Assembly (NCBI RefSeq): GCF_012272815.1
Contig: NZ_JAAWWL010000003.1
Span: 62,001-126,000 of the forward strand
Direction of reading: 5' to 3'
Source: Croceivirga thetidis
GTDB taxonomy: Bacteria > Bacteroidota > Bacteroidia > Flavobacteriales > Flavobacteriaceae
DNA length: 64,000 bases
Positions 8,689 through 17,393 of this stretch are shown here, one piece after another (positions within the stretch are counted from its first letter, which is position 1; each line of letters starts with the position of its first letter). The position numbers and the translations under genes are program-made. The notes under the pieces are model-generated. The model saw nothing but the letters and a program-made list of their open reading frames with translations. It did not search any database and had not been told where the DNA came from.

Positions 8689-9411
8689 TTGAACATAATC
8701 AAACTTGATGCCACTGCCTCCACCAATCTGTTTTTAAAAGAATTGGCTGGTACCAACGACCTTCCTGATTTTACGGTTGTCAGTTGCTATGACCAAACCA
8801 ACGGAAGAGGACAAAGAGGATCACATTGGGTAACTGAACCAGGTAAAAACTTAACCTTCAGTGTTTTAAAACACCATTCCGGCTTACAGCCCATAAATCA
8901 ATTTAAAATAAACATTGCCGTTTCATTAGCGATTTATCATGTTTTAGCCCAAAATGGGCTTCAGAAAATTTTTGTAAAATGGCCAAACGACATAATGGCA
9001 GACGACAAGAAAATATGTGGCATTTTAATTGAAAATATTCTAAATGGCAGCCGTATATCCAAGTCGGTTATTGGTGTGGGCCTTAATATCAATCAGAAGG
9101 TTTTTGAAGGTTTGGAAAATGCGACTTCGATGAGTCTACAAGATGGGAGGGAATTTGATTTGGAACAAATTTTAGCTCAAATCATAACACAACTCCAGAT
9201 TCAGTTTGAAACCCTTCTCGCGAATGACTTATACGAACAATATTTAAGTGTTCTCTATAGATTCAATCTTCCTTCGTCATTTATTGATCAAGAGGGAAAC
9301 GAATTTTTAGGAAAAATCACAGGTATTGAAATTGACGGAAAACTTCGTATTAAGACTGAAAGCGACGGTATAAGACAGTTCAATTTTAAGGAAGTAAAAA
9401 TGACCTTCTAA
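8689..9411 (+). CDS. birA: biotin-[acetyl-CoA-carboxylase] ligase (class I, no DNA-binding domain)
   Basis: Attaches biotin to the carrier subunit of acetyl-CoA carboxylase. The 240-residue product has the biotinyl-AMP loop GRGQRG (39-44), KWPND (97-101) and the following DDKKICGILIE with the catalytic lysine. There is no N-terminal helix-turn-helix, so it is an enzyme only and not a biotin repressor. I place the start at TTG 8689, giving NIIKLDATASTN directly after the initiator, the usual beginning of this family. The frame stays open upstream to 8545, but that part overlaps rsfS and looks like read-through of non-coding sequence. The 3' end overlaps the convergent SRPBCC gene by 4 bases. 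Confidence 0.9.
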   Translation: MNIIKLDATASTNLFLKELAGTNDLPDFTVVSCYDQTNGRGQRGSHWVTEPGKNLTFSVLKHHSGLQPINQFKINIAVSLAIYHVLAQNGLQKIFVKWPNDIMADDKKICGILIENILNGSRISKSVIGVGLNINQKVFEGLENATSMSLQDGREFDLEQILAQIITQLQIQFETLLANDLYEQYLSVLYRFNLPSSFIDQEGNEFLGKITGIEIDGKLRIKTESDGIRQFNFKEVKMTF

Positions 9412-9803
9412 CCAATTTTGTCCATATTCTCGGTAAGCGTTTCCATGAATTTAGTGATTGGACCCTTTATCATCATTCCCATCATAGCATTGAATTTGCC
9501 TTGAAAAGAAAGCCCAACTTCACTTTTTGAGGCTTCGAGCTCCTCAATGTCAATAGTCAAATTGAAATTAAGTTTACTACTGGCAGCCCCAAGTACAATT
9601 TTGGAATGCGGAATCTCTTCTTCTTTACGCAATACGATTTCTGGCATACCTGAGAGTCCAAATCGAAAGGTTTTTTCGTCGTAAACTTCGAATACCGATT
9701 TGTTCTCCGGCATCAATACTTCGAAATTGTTTACGTCGGTTAGGAAATTGAAAACAGTTTCAGGACTTTGGTCTACAATTTTTCGTTCTACTTCTATATG
9801 CAT
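9408..9803 (-). CDS. SRPBCC (START-like) family protein
   Basis: A 131-residue small protein with the START/Bet v 1-like pattern. It starts with the strand MHIEVERKIVDQSPETVFNF, followed by a helix containing the conserved FLTDVNNFEVLMPE, then alternating beta strands and a long C-terminal helix (GPITKFMETLTENMDKIG). Such proteins bind hydrophobic ligands or lipids; no ligand can be assigned. The ATG at 9803 lies 7 bases after the pyrE stop, so the two form an operon. An upstream in-frame start at 9845 would overlap pyrE and adds unlike sequence. The pairing with pyrE may be only positional. Confidence 0.8.
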   Translation of the reverse strand: MHIEVERKIVDQSPETVFNFLTDVNNFEVLMPENKSVFEVYDEKTFRFGLSGMPEIVLRKEEEIPHSKIVLGAASSKLNFNLTIDIEELEASKSEVGLSFQGKFNAMMGMMIKGPITKFMETLTENMDKIG

Positions 9804-9810
9804 ATTGATA

Positions 9811-10449
9811 TTATTTCCAAGCTTGCGGATTAACCTTCCATTCAAGCAATGTTTGTACCATACTTTCTTTTATATACCCTGACTCTGAAGCAATATCGAG
9901 TAAAGTTTCATAATTACTAAGGGTATGCAATTCTACATTTTTTTCTTCAAAGTTTGCTTCCGCAATTTCGAATCCATAACTAAAGATCGCAATCATACCT
10001 TTTACCTTGGCCCCAGAATCCGTGAGGGCATTAACGGCATTTAAGCTGCTCTTTCCGGTACTTATTAAATCTTCAATCACAACAACGGTTTGACCCTTTT
10101 CAAGATGACCTTCAATTTGATTTTGTCTGCCATGTGATTTAGGTTGTGGCCGTACGTATATAAATGGTAATCCAAGAGCTTCAGCTACCAAAATACCAAT
10201 ACCTATTGCCCCAGTAGCCACTCCTGCAATCACATCAGGTTTTCCATACAATTGCTCGACCTGTTTGGCGATTTCTTCGCGTAAATAGTTGCGTATTGAA
10301 GGATAGGATAAAGAAATTCTATTATCACAATAGATAGGTGATTTCCATCCCGATGCCCAAGTAAATGGATTTTCGGGTTCCAGTTTTATTGCATTAATTT
10401 GTAGAAGTAGCTCTGCCGTTTTTTTGGCACTCTCGTTGTCCAAAATCAT
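9811..10449 (-). CDS. pyrE: orotate phosphoribosyltransferase
   Basis: Catalyses orotate plus PRPP to orotidine 5'-phosphate in pyrimidine synthesis. The 212-residue protein has the PRPP-binding motif VVVIEDLISTGKSS (122-135), the conserved catalytic loop with RPQPKSHGRQNQIEG (100-114) and KSPIYCDNR near 36-44. The start at 10449 (MILDNESAKK) gives the normal family length; the frame is open to 10527 through a TTG but that would run into the divergent Nudix gene. Its ATG is only 7 bases from the ATG of that gene. No other pyr genes are in the window. Confidence 0.95.
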   Translation of the reverse strand: MILDNESAKKTAELLLQINAIKLEPENPFTWASGWKSPIYCDNRISLSYPSIRNYLREEIAKQVEQLYGKPDVIAGVATGAIGIGILVAEALGLPFIYVRPQPKSHGRQNQIEGHLEKGQTVVVIEDLISTGKSSLNAVNALTDSGAKVKGMIAIFSYGFEIAEANFEEKNVELHTLSNYETLLDIASESGYIKESMVQTLLEWKVNPQAWK

Positions 10450-10456
10450 TGCGTAA

Positions 10457-11077
10457 ATGTATAAAGTTTTTGTTAATGAGTTGCCGTTGCTTTTGACGGA
10501 TAAATTACCTGAAAAATTCGATGGCAAAATTTACTCATTAAATAAAGATTCGGTTCTAAAAGCAATTGATGGCTTGATAACCAAAAAAATATCAAGTGCA
10601 ATCATTTATGATTCCGACGGAGAATCATTGCTTAAAAATTTTTCCGGTATAATTCCCAAGGTTGTTGCTGCTGGTGGTAGGGTTAAAAATTCAAAGGGAA
10701 AGTATTTATTCATTTATAGGAACGATAAATGGGACCTTCCAAAGGGAAAGCTAGATAAAGGGGAAGGTATTAAAAAAGCGGCTATCCGTGAGGTTGAAGA
10801 AGAAACCGGTGTTGAAGGCCTTAAAATTGAATGTTTCTTGGCAACTACGTATCACATTTTTAAAAGATCTGGTCAATACCGACTGAAAGAAGTGCATTGG
10901 TTTGATATGACTAGCGATTATTCGAACAAACTCGTACCCCAATTGAATGAAGGAATTACCAAGGTAAAATGGAAAGGACCAAAAAAGACCCAGAAAGCGC
11001 TACAGAATTCTTACGTGACTATTAAAAGCTTATTTGAAATTGAAAGCGCATCAGTTCAAAATAGCCTCAGCTTCTGA
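10457..11077 (+). CDS. Nudix hydrolase
   Basis: A 206-residue protein with a complete Nudix box, GX5EX7REUXEEXGU, running from G97 through E103, R111-E112, E115-E116 to G118. It is preceded by the WDLPKGK motif. The N-terminal 70 residues are an extra domain of unknown role. Nudix enzymes hydrolyse nucleoside diphosphates linked to another group. The DLPKGK opening resembles diadenosine polyphosphate or diphosphoinositol-type hydrolases, but the substrate cannot be set. It is head to head with pyrE (7 bases between start codons), and its 3' end overlaps the convergent M14 peptidase by 27 bases. Confidence 0.9.
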   Translation: MYKVFVNELPLLLTDKLPEKFDGKIYSLNKDSVLKAIDGLITKKISSAIIYDSDGESLLKNFSGIIPKVVAAGGRVKNSKGKYLFIYRNDKWDLPKGKLDKGEGIKKAAIREVEEETGVEGLKIECFLATTYHIFKRSGQYRLKEVHWFDMTSDYSNKLVPQLNEGITKVKWKGPKKTQKALQNSYVTIKSLFEIESASVQNSLSF

Positions 11078-12829
11078 GCCCTTGAGAATGCGAAAGACCG
11101 GATAGGCCTTATAGGCGTTTTCCTTGTATTTGGAATTATTTCGAATCCATTGGAGTTGGGTAAACCAATTTGAAGCGAAATCCGGTTCCACTTCTTTTTT
11201 TTGCAAAAACTCAATTTTAAGTTCCTCGTCTTGCATCAGAATTTCGAGCGCTAAATCTTCGAACACATAGGGGGAGAAGCCCTCTTTTTGTTGCAATATG
11301 GTATCGAAAAAATTCCAGTTAAAAAAGGAATCAGGGGCAATAGGTTCTAGCGTTTCAAGGAGATAGCGTAAGCCCTGTTGATTGGTTTTTACCAAATAAT
11401 CACCTGCAGAAAATTTAACCTCTTTAAGGTTGGATGTTACTTTTGTTTGATAATGCGGATAATGCCCCTCATAAGGATTGGAATATGTTTTGTAAGACTC
11501 GATTGTATACGATTCTACCGAGAGAATGGTGTCTGATTCCAATTCTTCATATTCTATTTTATTTTCTTTTAATCGTTCCATTACCGCATGCCATCCTTTT
11601 TTAATAATATAGGCTGCAGGTATGTCAACAGTGTCCTTTGGGTTGAAATAATTCTGAAAAACAACCTCTTTTTCATAGGGCATATCACGATTATATTTTA
11701 TTCTTGATAATCCTGTGACCTCACTGGTCAAGGTATCCAACTCATAACCTTCAAAGTTCAAATAGCTTGATTTCGTGGTATCGATTTGAAAATTAAAATA
11801 ATACTCTTTTGCTTCTAGCTGTTCTTCAAACGAATTGGTTCTTAGTTCAGTGATTCGTTTATAATCTTTGTCAACAATATCCACTAAATCCTTCATTAGC
11901 TGATAATTTCCCTCTACCCTTTGTTTGTAAGGTTTCAACATATGGGTTTCCACCATTAAACCCAAGGTATTCCATAGGGTTGTGTAGCCAGTTGAATATC
12001 TCGGGTTGTCCAAAAATTGTGAAAAACCGAATTCGGGCGACCTATTGAAAACATTTACATATGGCGTAATAGACCATCCTGAAGCGTCCAATTTTTGCTC
12101 TAAAGATGGGCGAAGTACCGTTTCTAGATACGTACCTAATTCTCCACCCAACTTATTGTGTTGCGTAAAAAGATGGGTCAAGGTGTATTGATAATCTGCA
12201 CCATTACTCACATGATTATCAATGAAAACGTCTGGCTTAATAAGATGAAAGATTTCGGCAAAACTTCTGGCATTTTTGGTATCAGCTTTGATGAAATCCC
12301 GATTTAGATCATAGTTTTGGGCATTGCCCCGAAAACCGTAGGCTTCGGGTCCATTTTGATTTACTCTTGATGTGGTATTTCGGTTGAGCATACCCCCAAT
12401 ATTGTATGCGGGAATCGTAGCAATAACGACGTTTTGCGCATTGTCAATAGCGCCTTTGGCAAAATCCCTAAACAGCATCATTGTTGCATCTATGCCATCG
12501 CTTTCACCAGGGTGTATACCATTGTTCACCAAAATTATACCCTTATTCTCCCTGATATTTTGAAAGTTAAAATCGCCATCCTTATTGAAAGTAACTACAT
12601 GTAATGGGAAACCGCTATCGGTTTCGCCCATGCTCTGAATATTGATTTCAGGATAATCTTTTGCTAAATTCACATAAAAGGCAATAACCTCTTCATAAAT
12701 TCCGGTTTCCTTGCCTTCAGTAATTTCGAATTTGGTGGTGAATGAAGGAAACGTTTTTTCCTCTTTGGTTTCACAAGAGGATAGTAGTAGTAAACATGCA
12801 AGTAGACTAAAGCCTAGATTATTTGACAT
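11051..12829 (-). CDS. M14-family zinc carboxypeptidase, lipoprotein
   Basis: A 592-residue protein with a lipoprotein signal (LLLLSSC, lipid-attachment Cys19), so it is exported and membrane anchored. The M14 zinc ligands are visible: HPGE (His106, Glu109) and DNHVSNG (His206), with the family motif NYDLNRDF at 172-179. The last 270 residues form an uncharacterised C-terminal region. Family members remove C-terminal residues from peptides or cleave peptidoglycan stem peptides. Export suggests nutritional peptide breakdown, but this is inference. A possible -7 element (TACTTTTG, minus strand, 12855-12862) lies upstream. The gene follows the response regulator by 46 bases. Confidence 0.9.
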   Translation of the reverse strand: MSNNLGFSLLACLLLLSSCETKEEKTFPSFTTKFEITEGKETGIYEEVIAFYVNLAKDYPEINIQSMGETDSGFPLHVVTFNKDGDFNFQNIRENKGIILVNNGIHPGESDGIDATMMLFRDFAKGAIDNAQNVVIATIPAYNIGGMLNRNTTSRVNQNGPEAYGFRGNAQNYDLNRDFIKADTKNARSFAEIFHLIKPDVFIDNHVSNGADYQYTLTHLFTQHNKLGGELGTYLETVLRPSLEQKLDASGWSITPYVNVFNRSPEFGFSQFLDNPRYSTGYTTLWNTLGLMVETHMLKPYKQRVEGNYQLMKDLVDIVDKDYKRITELRTNSFEEQLEAKEYYFNFQIDTTKSSYLNFEGYELDTLTSEVTGLSRIKYNRDMPYEKEVVFQNYFNPKDTVDIPAAYIIKKGWHAVMERLKENKIEYEELESDTILSVESYTIESYKTYSNPYEGHYPHYQTKVTSNLKEVKFSAGDYLVKTNQQGLRYLLETLEPIAPDSFFNWNFFDTILQQKEGFSPYVFEDLALEILMQDEELKIEFLQKKEVEPDFASNWFTQLQWIRNNSKYKENAYKAYPVFRILKGSEAEAILN

Positions 12830-12875
12830 GAGAGCGATTTTGTGATTGACCGCTCAAAAGTAACGAATTAGACCT

Positions 12876-13286
12876 TTAGATCATTCGATGTTCATTGACC
12901 AGATCTTCATATTTTAATTTTAAAATAGGCTTACTCATAAAATTGAGGATGTGCTTCGTTTTCGCCTTAAAATATTGGAACCGGTCGCTATCTGCCGGGT
13001 CTATTGATGAGGTGAGAATATTAACTACCGTCCTTTTTTCAGAGGGAATTTTTATGTACTGCTCTAGAAATTCCCATCCGTCCATTACAGGCATGTTGAT
13101 ATCCAAGAAAATGCAATCTGGCAATGGTTCTTTGGCGAATTGAAGTTGCTCAACTTTTGCGAATGCCGTTTCACCATTTTTAAAACTATGTAATTGGCAA
13201 TCCACGTCACGATTTAGAATTTTTTTTAGTCCAAATGTGGTAATGGGGTCGTCATCGACTATAAATATGTTGAGGGTTTCATTCAT
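12876..13286 (-). CDS. single-domain response regulator (CheY-like)
   Basis: A 136-residue receiver domain with no output domain. Acidic pocket residues D11-D13 (VDDDP), phosphoacceptor D62 in FLDINMPVMDGWEF, a Ser/Thr switch in NILTSSID and Lys in SKPI are all present. It probably acts by protein contact or in a phosphorelay. The ATG overlaps the 3' end of the PAS histidine kinase gene by 8 bases, so the kinase is its most likely partner. The insert between the conserved Ser/Thr and Lys (RFQYFKAKTKHILNF) is typical of stand-alone Bacteroidota receivers. Confidence 0.9.
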   Translation of the reverse strand: MNETLNIFIVDDDPITTFGLKKILNRDVDCQLHSFKNGETAFAKVEQLQFAKEPLPDCIFLDINMPVMDGWEFLEQYIKIPSEKRTVVNILTSSIDPADSDRFQYFKAKTKHILNFMSKPILKLKYEDLVNEHRMI

Positions 13287-15111
13287 TAAAACAAAGTGTA
13301 AAGGTGCTTCCTACATTGACCTCGCTCTCCACAAAAATGTCACAATCCATGGCCTCTGCCTGGTTCTTACATATATATAAACCTATTCCTCTGGCATCAA
13401 CATTATTATGAAAGGTTTTATACATGCCAAACAATTTCTTTTTATGCCTGGTCAAGTCTATACCCATGCCATTATCTCTTACATGAATTAACGTAATTCC
13501 TTTACTTTTTTCCACCTCAATTACAATAACAGGGCTTCTGTCAGGATGTTGGTATTTAACGGAATTGGTAATAAAATTGATAAGAATGTTTTCTACATAC
13601 TCCGTAACACCTTTTATTTCGAAATTTTTGGGAACAAAGTTTTTAATAGTGGCGTTATTGGTTTTTAAAAAACTACCTAATATTCGTTGTACTTGATTTA
13701 TTTGGCTACCCAAATTAATCGTAGTTTTTTTCAGGCTAACCTTGTCTTTTACGCTGAGAACCTGATTTAAGTTTGACAATGCTTCGGTAAGCCCATCAGA
13801 GGCATCCAACAACATTTCAATAATTTTCTCTTTTTCCTCTTCATCTTTTTCTTGGGTAAGAAAATTCAAAAGCATGGTAAAGTTTGCCGTGTGTGAGCGT
13901 AGGTTGTGAGAAATTATATGGGTGAAGCTTAATAGCTTTTTATTCTGTATTGCTGTAATGTTGATCAAGTCTTTTAACTGATCTTCTTTTCGCTTAAGGT
14001 TTGAAATGTCAATACTTATCCCTAACAGTCCCCAAACTTCATCAGTTTCATCTGCGAGAGGAATTTTTGAAGTCAGGAAAGTTGTTACTGAGCCATCTTT
14101 TCTAACACTAATGGTCTCTCTACCTAAAATCGGCGACTTGGTTCTTAAAACTTCCAGATCCTCATTTCTTGATATTTCGGCTGTTCTTGAATCGTAAACA
14201 TCAAAATCATTTTTACCGATAAGATTTTCCGGTTTATAACCTAGATAATTGCACTCAGCTTTATTCACCAATAATTTGCGGGACATGGTGTCTTTTATAT
14301 AGACATTTATAGGAAGGTTATTTACTAATGTGTTTAGTAGTTCCTCGCTCTGTTTGGTCTTTTTTTCTGCTTTTACCTGAGCGGTGATGTCTTGAAATGT
14401 GCCAATTAGTTTGGTTGGTTTACCTCTAGTAAAAAAGGCTTTTCCTGAAGCCAGAACCCATTTCTCATTTCCTTTGGCCGTGACTATTTGTAGTTTTTCA
14501 CTGTAGGGAATGTTCTTTTCAATGGCACGGTGAACCAACATTGCCATTTTGTTTCTACTGTATCCTATTTTATAAAAGTTGATTCCTTCCTCCAAGGTAG
14601 GTTCGTAGTTTTCATCAACTTCATGAATCTTTCTGGTCATTTCGGACCATGTCGGTTTGTTACTTTTTAAATCAAGCTCCCATGTCCCGATTTTTGCTAT
14701 CGTTGATTGGGCTTTTAATAAAGACTCCATCTTTTCATATCGGAGTTCTTGCTCAAGTAGTTCAGAGATATCTTCTATTTGAACAATCATGCCGATGGTC
14801 AACTGGTTTTCGTCATACCAGGGACTCATATGAAATTCAAAGACTTTTTCGTCAGAAAGATTTTTTAATTGTTGGTGTCTAAATTCTTGATGGCCGTCTA
14901 AGCAAAAGGACATGGCCTTGACCCAGTTTTGTTTCTCTTCTGGAAATAGTTCAATGATATTGGCACCAATTACTTGGCTGTATTCCACATTAAAGTGTCG
15001 TAGCCAATGGTTGGAAGCATCTACAATTTCGAAATTACTTGCAATGAATCCTATTGCCGTAGGTAGCTGACGAATTAGGTTGCTCGTAGTGGATTGATGG
15101 GCGCCTTGCAT
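13279..15111 (-). CDS. cytoplasmic PAS-domain sensor histidine kinase
   Basis: A 610-residue kinase without membrane helices or signal peptide, so it senses an internal or diffusible signal. About three PAS domains can be traced: residues 10-115, 130-245 (ending GTFQDIT) and 250-375 (ending LLGISIDIS). The H-box is FTHIISHNLRSHTANF near residue 400, with the phosphoacceptor in SHNLR. N-box ILINFITNSVKYQHPD, D-box DNGMGID and G-box ARGIGLYICK follow. The gene overlaps its downstream response regulator by 8 bases, a typical pair. No heme or flavin-binding signature was recognised in the PAS domains, so the signal is unknown. Confidence 0.9.
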   Translation of the reverse strand: MQGAHQSTTSNLIRQLPTAIGFIASNFEIVDASNHWLRHFNVEYSQVIGANIIELFPEEKQNWVKAMSFCLDGHQEFRHQQLKNLSDEKVFEFHMSPWYDENQLTIGMIVQIEDISELLEQELRYEKMESLLKAQSTIAKIGTWELDLKSNKPTWSEMTRKIHEVDENYEPTLEEGINFYKIGYSRNKMAMLVHRAIEKNIPYSEKLQIVTAKGNEKWVLASGKAFFTRGKPTKLIGTFQDITAQVKAEKKTKQSEELLNTLVNNLPINVYIKDTMSRKLLVNKAECNYLGYKPENLIGKNDFDVYDSRTAEISRNEDLEVLRTKSPILGRETISVRKDGSVTTFLTSKIPLADETDEVWGLLGISIDISNLKRKEDQLKDLINITAIQNKKLLSFTHIISHNLRSHTANFTMLLNFLTQEKDEEEKEKIIEMLLDASDGLTEALSNLNQVLSVKDKVSLKKTTINLGSQINQVQRILGSFLKTNNATIKNFVPKNFEIKGVTEYVENILINFITNSVKYQHPDRSPVIVIEVEKSKGITLIHVRDNGMGIDLTRHKKKLFGMYKTFHNNVDARGIGLYICKNQAEAMDCDIFVESEVNVGSTFTLCFNE

Positions 15112-15256
15112 ATAATTGTAGGAAATTTCATATAAAAGTATATGTAATTACGGTCAAGGCCTTTAAATTGTTGTGAAGGCATCTGAATTTGTGGTTAAAA
15201 TCGATTAAATGCTTCCAAGAGAAGTTGAAATGTCGAAAAACGGTTGTGAAATGCAA

Positions 15257-15721
15257 TTAATTCGAAGTTGAAACTACAACCGTAGGTGGTACCAACCCAG
15301 TATAATCGCCTCCATTTCTTATAACGTCCCTAACAATCGAAGAACTTATATAGGATTTGCCCGAAGACGTTAATAGAAATACGGTTTCAATTTCAGATAA
15401 TTTTCTATTGGTATGTGCAATCGCTTTTTCAAATTCAAAATCAGCTGGATTTCTTAATCCCCTCAAAATGAAATCAGCATCAATGCTTTTGCAAAAGTCA
15501 ACTGTCAGCCCTTTATAGGTTACTACTTTGATTTTTGGTTCATCTGCAAATGCATCTTCGATGAATTTTTTACGTTCTTCTAGCGTGAACATGTATTTTT
15601 TATCCGCGTTGATTCCGATAGCGATGTACAATTCATCAAACAAGGTGACGCCCCTTTTTATTATATCAAAATGACCAAGGGTCAATGGGTCGAAAGAACC
15701 GGGAAAAATTGCACGTCGCAT
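15257..15721 (-). CDS. coaD: pantetheine-phosphate adenylyltransferase
   Basis: Catalyses the fourth step of coenzyme A synthesis, 4'-phosphopantetheine plus ATP to dephospho-CoA. The 154-residue protein starts MRRAIFPGSFDPLTLGHFDI, with the nucleotidyltransferase TxGH-type motif (here TLGH), and has the conserved RGLRNPADFEFE block and the SSSIVRDVIRNGG signature near the C-terminus. Length is normal. It follows ddl by 33 bases on the same strand and is probably co-transcribed with it. The 145 bases downstream, before the histidine kinase, hold no gene and no clear terminator. Confidence 0.97.
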   Translation of the reverse strand: MRRAIFPGSFDPLTLGHFDIIKRGVTLFDELYIAIGINADKKYMFTLEERKKFIEDAFADEPKIKVVTYKGLTVDFCKSIDADFILRGLRNPADFEFEKAIAHTNRKLSEIETVFLLTSSGKSYISSSIVRDVIRNGGDYTGLVPPTVVVSTSN

Positions 15722-15754
15722 AGTTTAATTTATGATTTTAAAAATAACCAAATT

Positions 15755-16729
15755 CTAGGGTATTGCTGCTTCAATTGCACTTTCAAATAATTCCGATAGT
15801 GAAATACCGGCCTCCGCAGCTTGCTGCGGTAGTATACTTTCTTCGGTTAATCCAGGAGTAGTATTTACCTCTAACAAGTAAGGAACATTCCCAACAAAGA
15901 TGAATTCGCTTCTCGAATAACCTTTTAATTGAAGTGTTTCGTAAATTTTTTTTGCGAGCGTTGAGACATTTATTCTTCTTTCTTCTGAAATCCTAGCAGG
16001 TGTTATCTCTTGTGATTGTCCAAGATATTTTGCTTCATAGTCAAAAAAGTCATTTTCACTTACAATTTCCGTTATGGGCAATACTTTAGTCTGTCCTTTC
16101 ATTTGTATTACTCCTACTGATACTTCAGTACCATCTAGAAAGGACTCGATTAAAATTTCATCATCTTCTTTGAATGAATTCTCTATCGCAGAAGAAAGTT
16201 CTGAAATTTTATAAACTTTTGAAATTCCAAAACTGCTCCCAGCGCGATTGGCTTTTACAAAACAGGGTAATCCGACCTTTGCAATGATTTCTTCGGGCTT
16301 AATGTTATCTCCCTTATTGAGATAAAAAGAATTGGCACAATGAATACCATAGGGTTTTAGAACACTTAATAAATCACGTTTGTTAAATGTTAATCCAGCT
16401 TGATACGCATTACACGATGTATGGGGAATGCCCAACAATTCAAAATAAGCTGCCAAAATTCCATCTTCACCGGGTGTGCCGTGTATGGCATTAAATACAC
16501 AATCAAATATTATTTTTTGATTCTTGTGTTGAATTGAAAAATCATTTCGGTCAACAGGTGATTCCGCACCATTTTCTTCAAGATGAACCCATTTTTCTTT
16601 TGTAATGTGAATTAGGAATGAATTGAATTTTTTAGCATTCAAGTGTTTTTTTACAACCCTGGCACTTTTTACTGAGATATCATGTTCACTGCTAAAACCG
16701 CCCATAATAATGGCAATATTCTTTCCCAT
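15755..16729 (-). CDS. ddl: D-alanine-D-alanine ligase
   Basis: Makes the D-Ala-D-Ala dipeptide for peptidoglycan. The 324-residue ATP-grasp enzyme has the N-terminal signature IIMGGFSSEHDISVKSA, the HGTPGEDG motif (His in the substrate loop), LPCFVKANRAGSSFGISKV for ATP binding, and the C-terminal FLLEVNTTPGL-type motif (here YLLEVNTTPGLTEESI) with metal ligands. The dipeptide-determining region has no sign of a D-lactate or D-serine type. ATG at 16729 is normal. It is divergent from the PASTA protein gene (73 bases between the start codons), and both may relate to cell wall synthesis. Confidence 0.97.
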   Translation of the reverse strand: MGKNIAIIMGGFSSEHDISVKSARVVKKHLNAKKFNSFLIHITKEKWVHLEENGAESPVDRNDFSIQHKNQKIIFDCVFNAIHGTPGEDGILAAYFELLGIPHTSCNAYQAGLTFNKRDLLSVLKPYGIHCANSFYLNKGDNIKPEEIIAKVGLPCFVKANRAGSSFGISKVYKISELSSAIENSFKEDDEILIESFLDGTEVSVGVIQMKGQTKVLPITEIVSENDFFDYEAKYLGQSQEITPARISEERRINVSTLAKKIYETLQLKGYSRSEFIFVGNVPYLLEVNTTPGLTEESILPQQAAEAGISLSELFESAIEAAIP

Positions 16730-16776
16730 TTCATCTTAAATATGCGAGCAAAATAATTAAAAAAGGTCGCTTTTTC

Positions 16777-16784
16777 TATATTTG
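16777..16784 (+). promoter_or_regulatory. candidate -7 promoter element for the PASTA-rluD operon
   Basis: TATATTTG on the plus strand matches the Bacteroidota -7 consensus and lies 18 bases before the PASTA protein ATG. A TTG -33 element at about 19 bases upstream is not evident, so this is a positional call. Confidence 0.5.
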
Positions 16785-16802
16785 TCGGGCTAAGCTTATG
16801 GA

Positions 16803-17393
16803 ATGGTAAAATTCTTCAAATTTTTAAAAAGCAAGGTTTTTTGGATACAATTGCTAATTGCATCACTACTTTTTGTGCTTTTGGTATTTCTGGTGTTAGG
16901 GTGGTTGAAGAGCTACACCCACCACGGTGAATTTGTCGAAGTGCCCGACTTCTCTAAAATGTCGGTAATGGAGATGCGCAAAAAAGCTGAAGATTCCGGA
17001 TTACGATATGAAATATTGGATTCTACGAATTACAATCCGGATTATCCAAGATTTTCAATATTGGAGCAGAACCCGCCAGCAGGTAGTAAGGTGAAAACCA
17101 ATCGCAAGATTTACTTTACTGTAAATCCTTCTGGTTACAAAAAGGTTACCGTACCAAGGATAATCCAAGTAACCCGTAGAAATGCAACAGCAATGCTAAG
17201 GGCTGTTGGTCTTGATGTACAAAGGGTAACCTATCAAGATGAACTAGGAAAAGACATGGTGTATTACATAAAGTTCAAGGGTAAAGAAATAAGCCCTGGA
17301 GACCGAATTCCGAGAACTTCTAAAGTTGAATTGGTCTGTGGTAATGGTAATATTCCCAACAGTGCCATAATCAAGGCAGAATCTCAAAACTAA
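16803..17393 (+). CDS. PASTA-domain membrane protein
   Basis: A 196-residue protein with one N-terminal membrane helix (about 12-33) and two PASTA domains in the periplasm (about 38-110 and 112-183; recurring V-P-x-x-x patterns such as EVPDFSKMSVMEMRKKAED and VTVPRIIQVTRRNATAMLRA). PASTA domains bind peptidoglycan or beta-lactams. In Gram-positive bacteria they sit on Ser/Thr kinases or penicillin-binding proteins; here no kinase or transpeptidase domain is attached. It ends on TAATG overlapping rluD by one base and lies divergent to ddl. A cell wall sensing or scaffolding role is inferred. Confidence 0.88.
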   Translation: MVKFFKFLKSKVFWIQLLIASLLFVLLVFLVLGWLKSYTHHGEFVEVPDFSKMSVMEMRKKAEDSGLRYEILDSTNYNPDYPRFSILEQNPPAGSKVKTNRKIYFTVNPSGYKKVTVPRIIQVTRRNATAMLRAVGLDVQRVTYQDELGKDMVYYIKFKGKEISPGDRIPRTSKVELVCGNGNIPNSAIIKAESQN

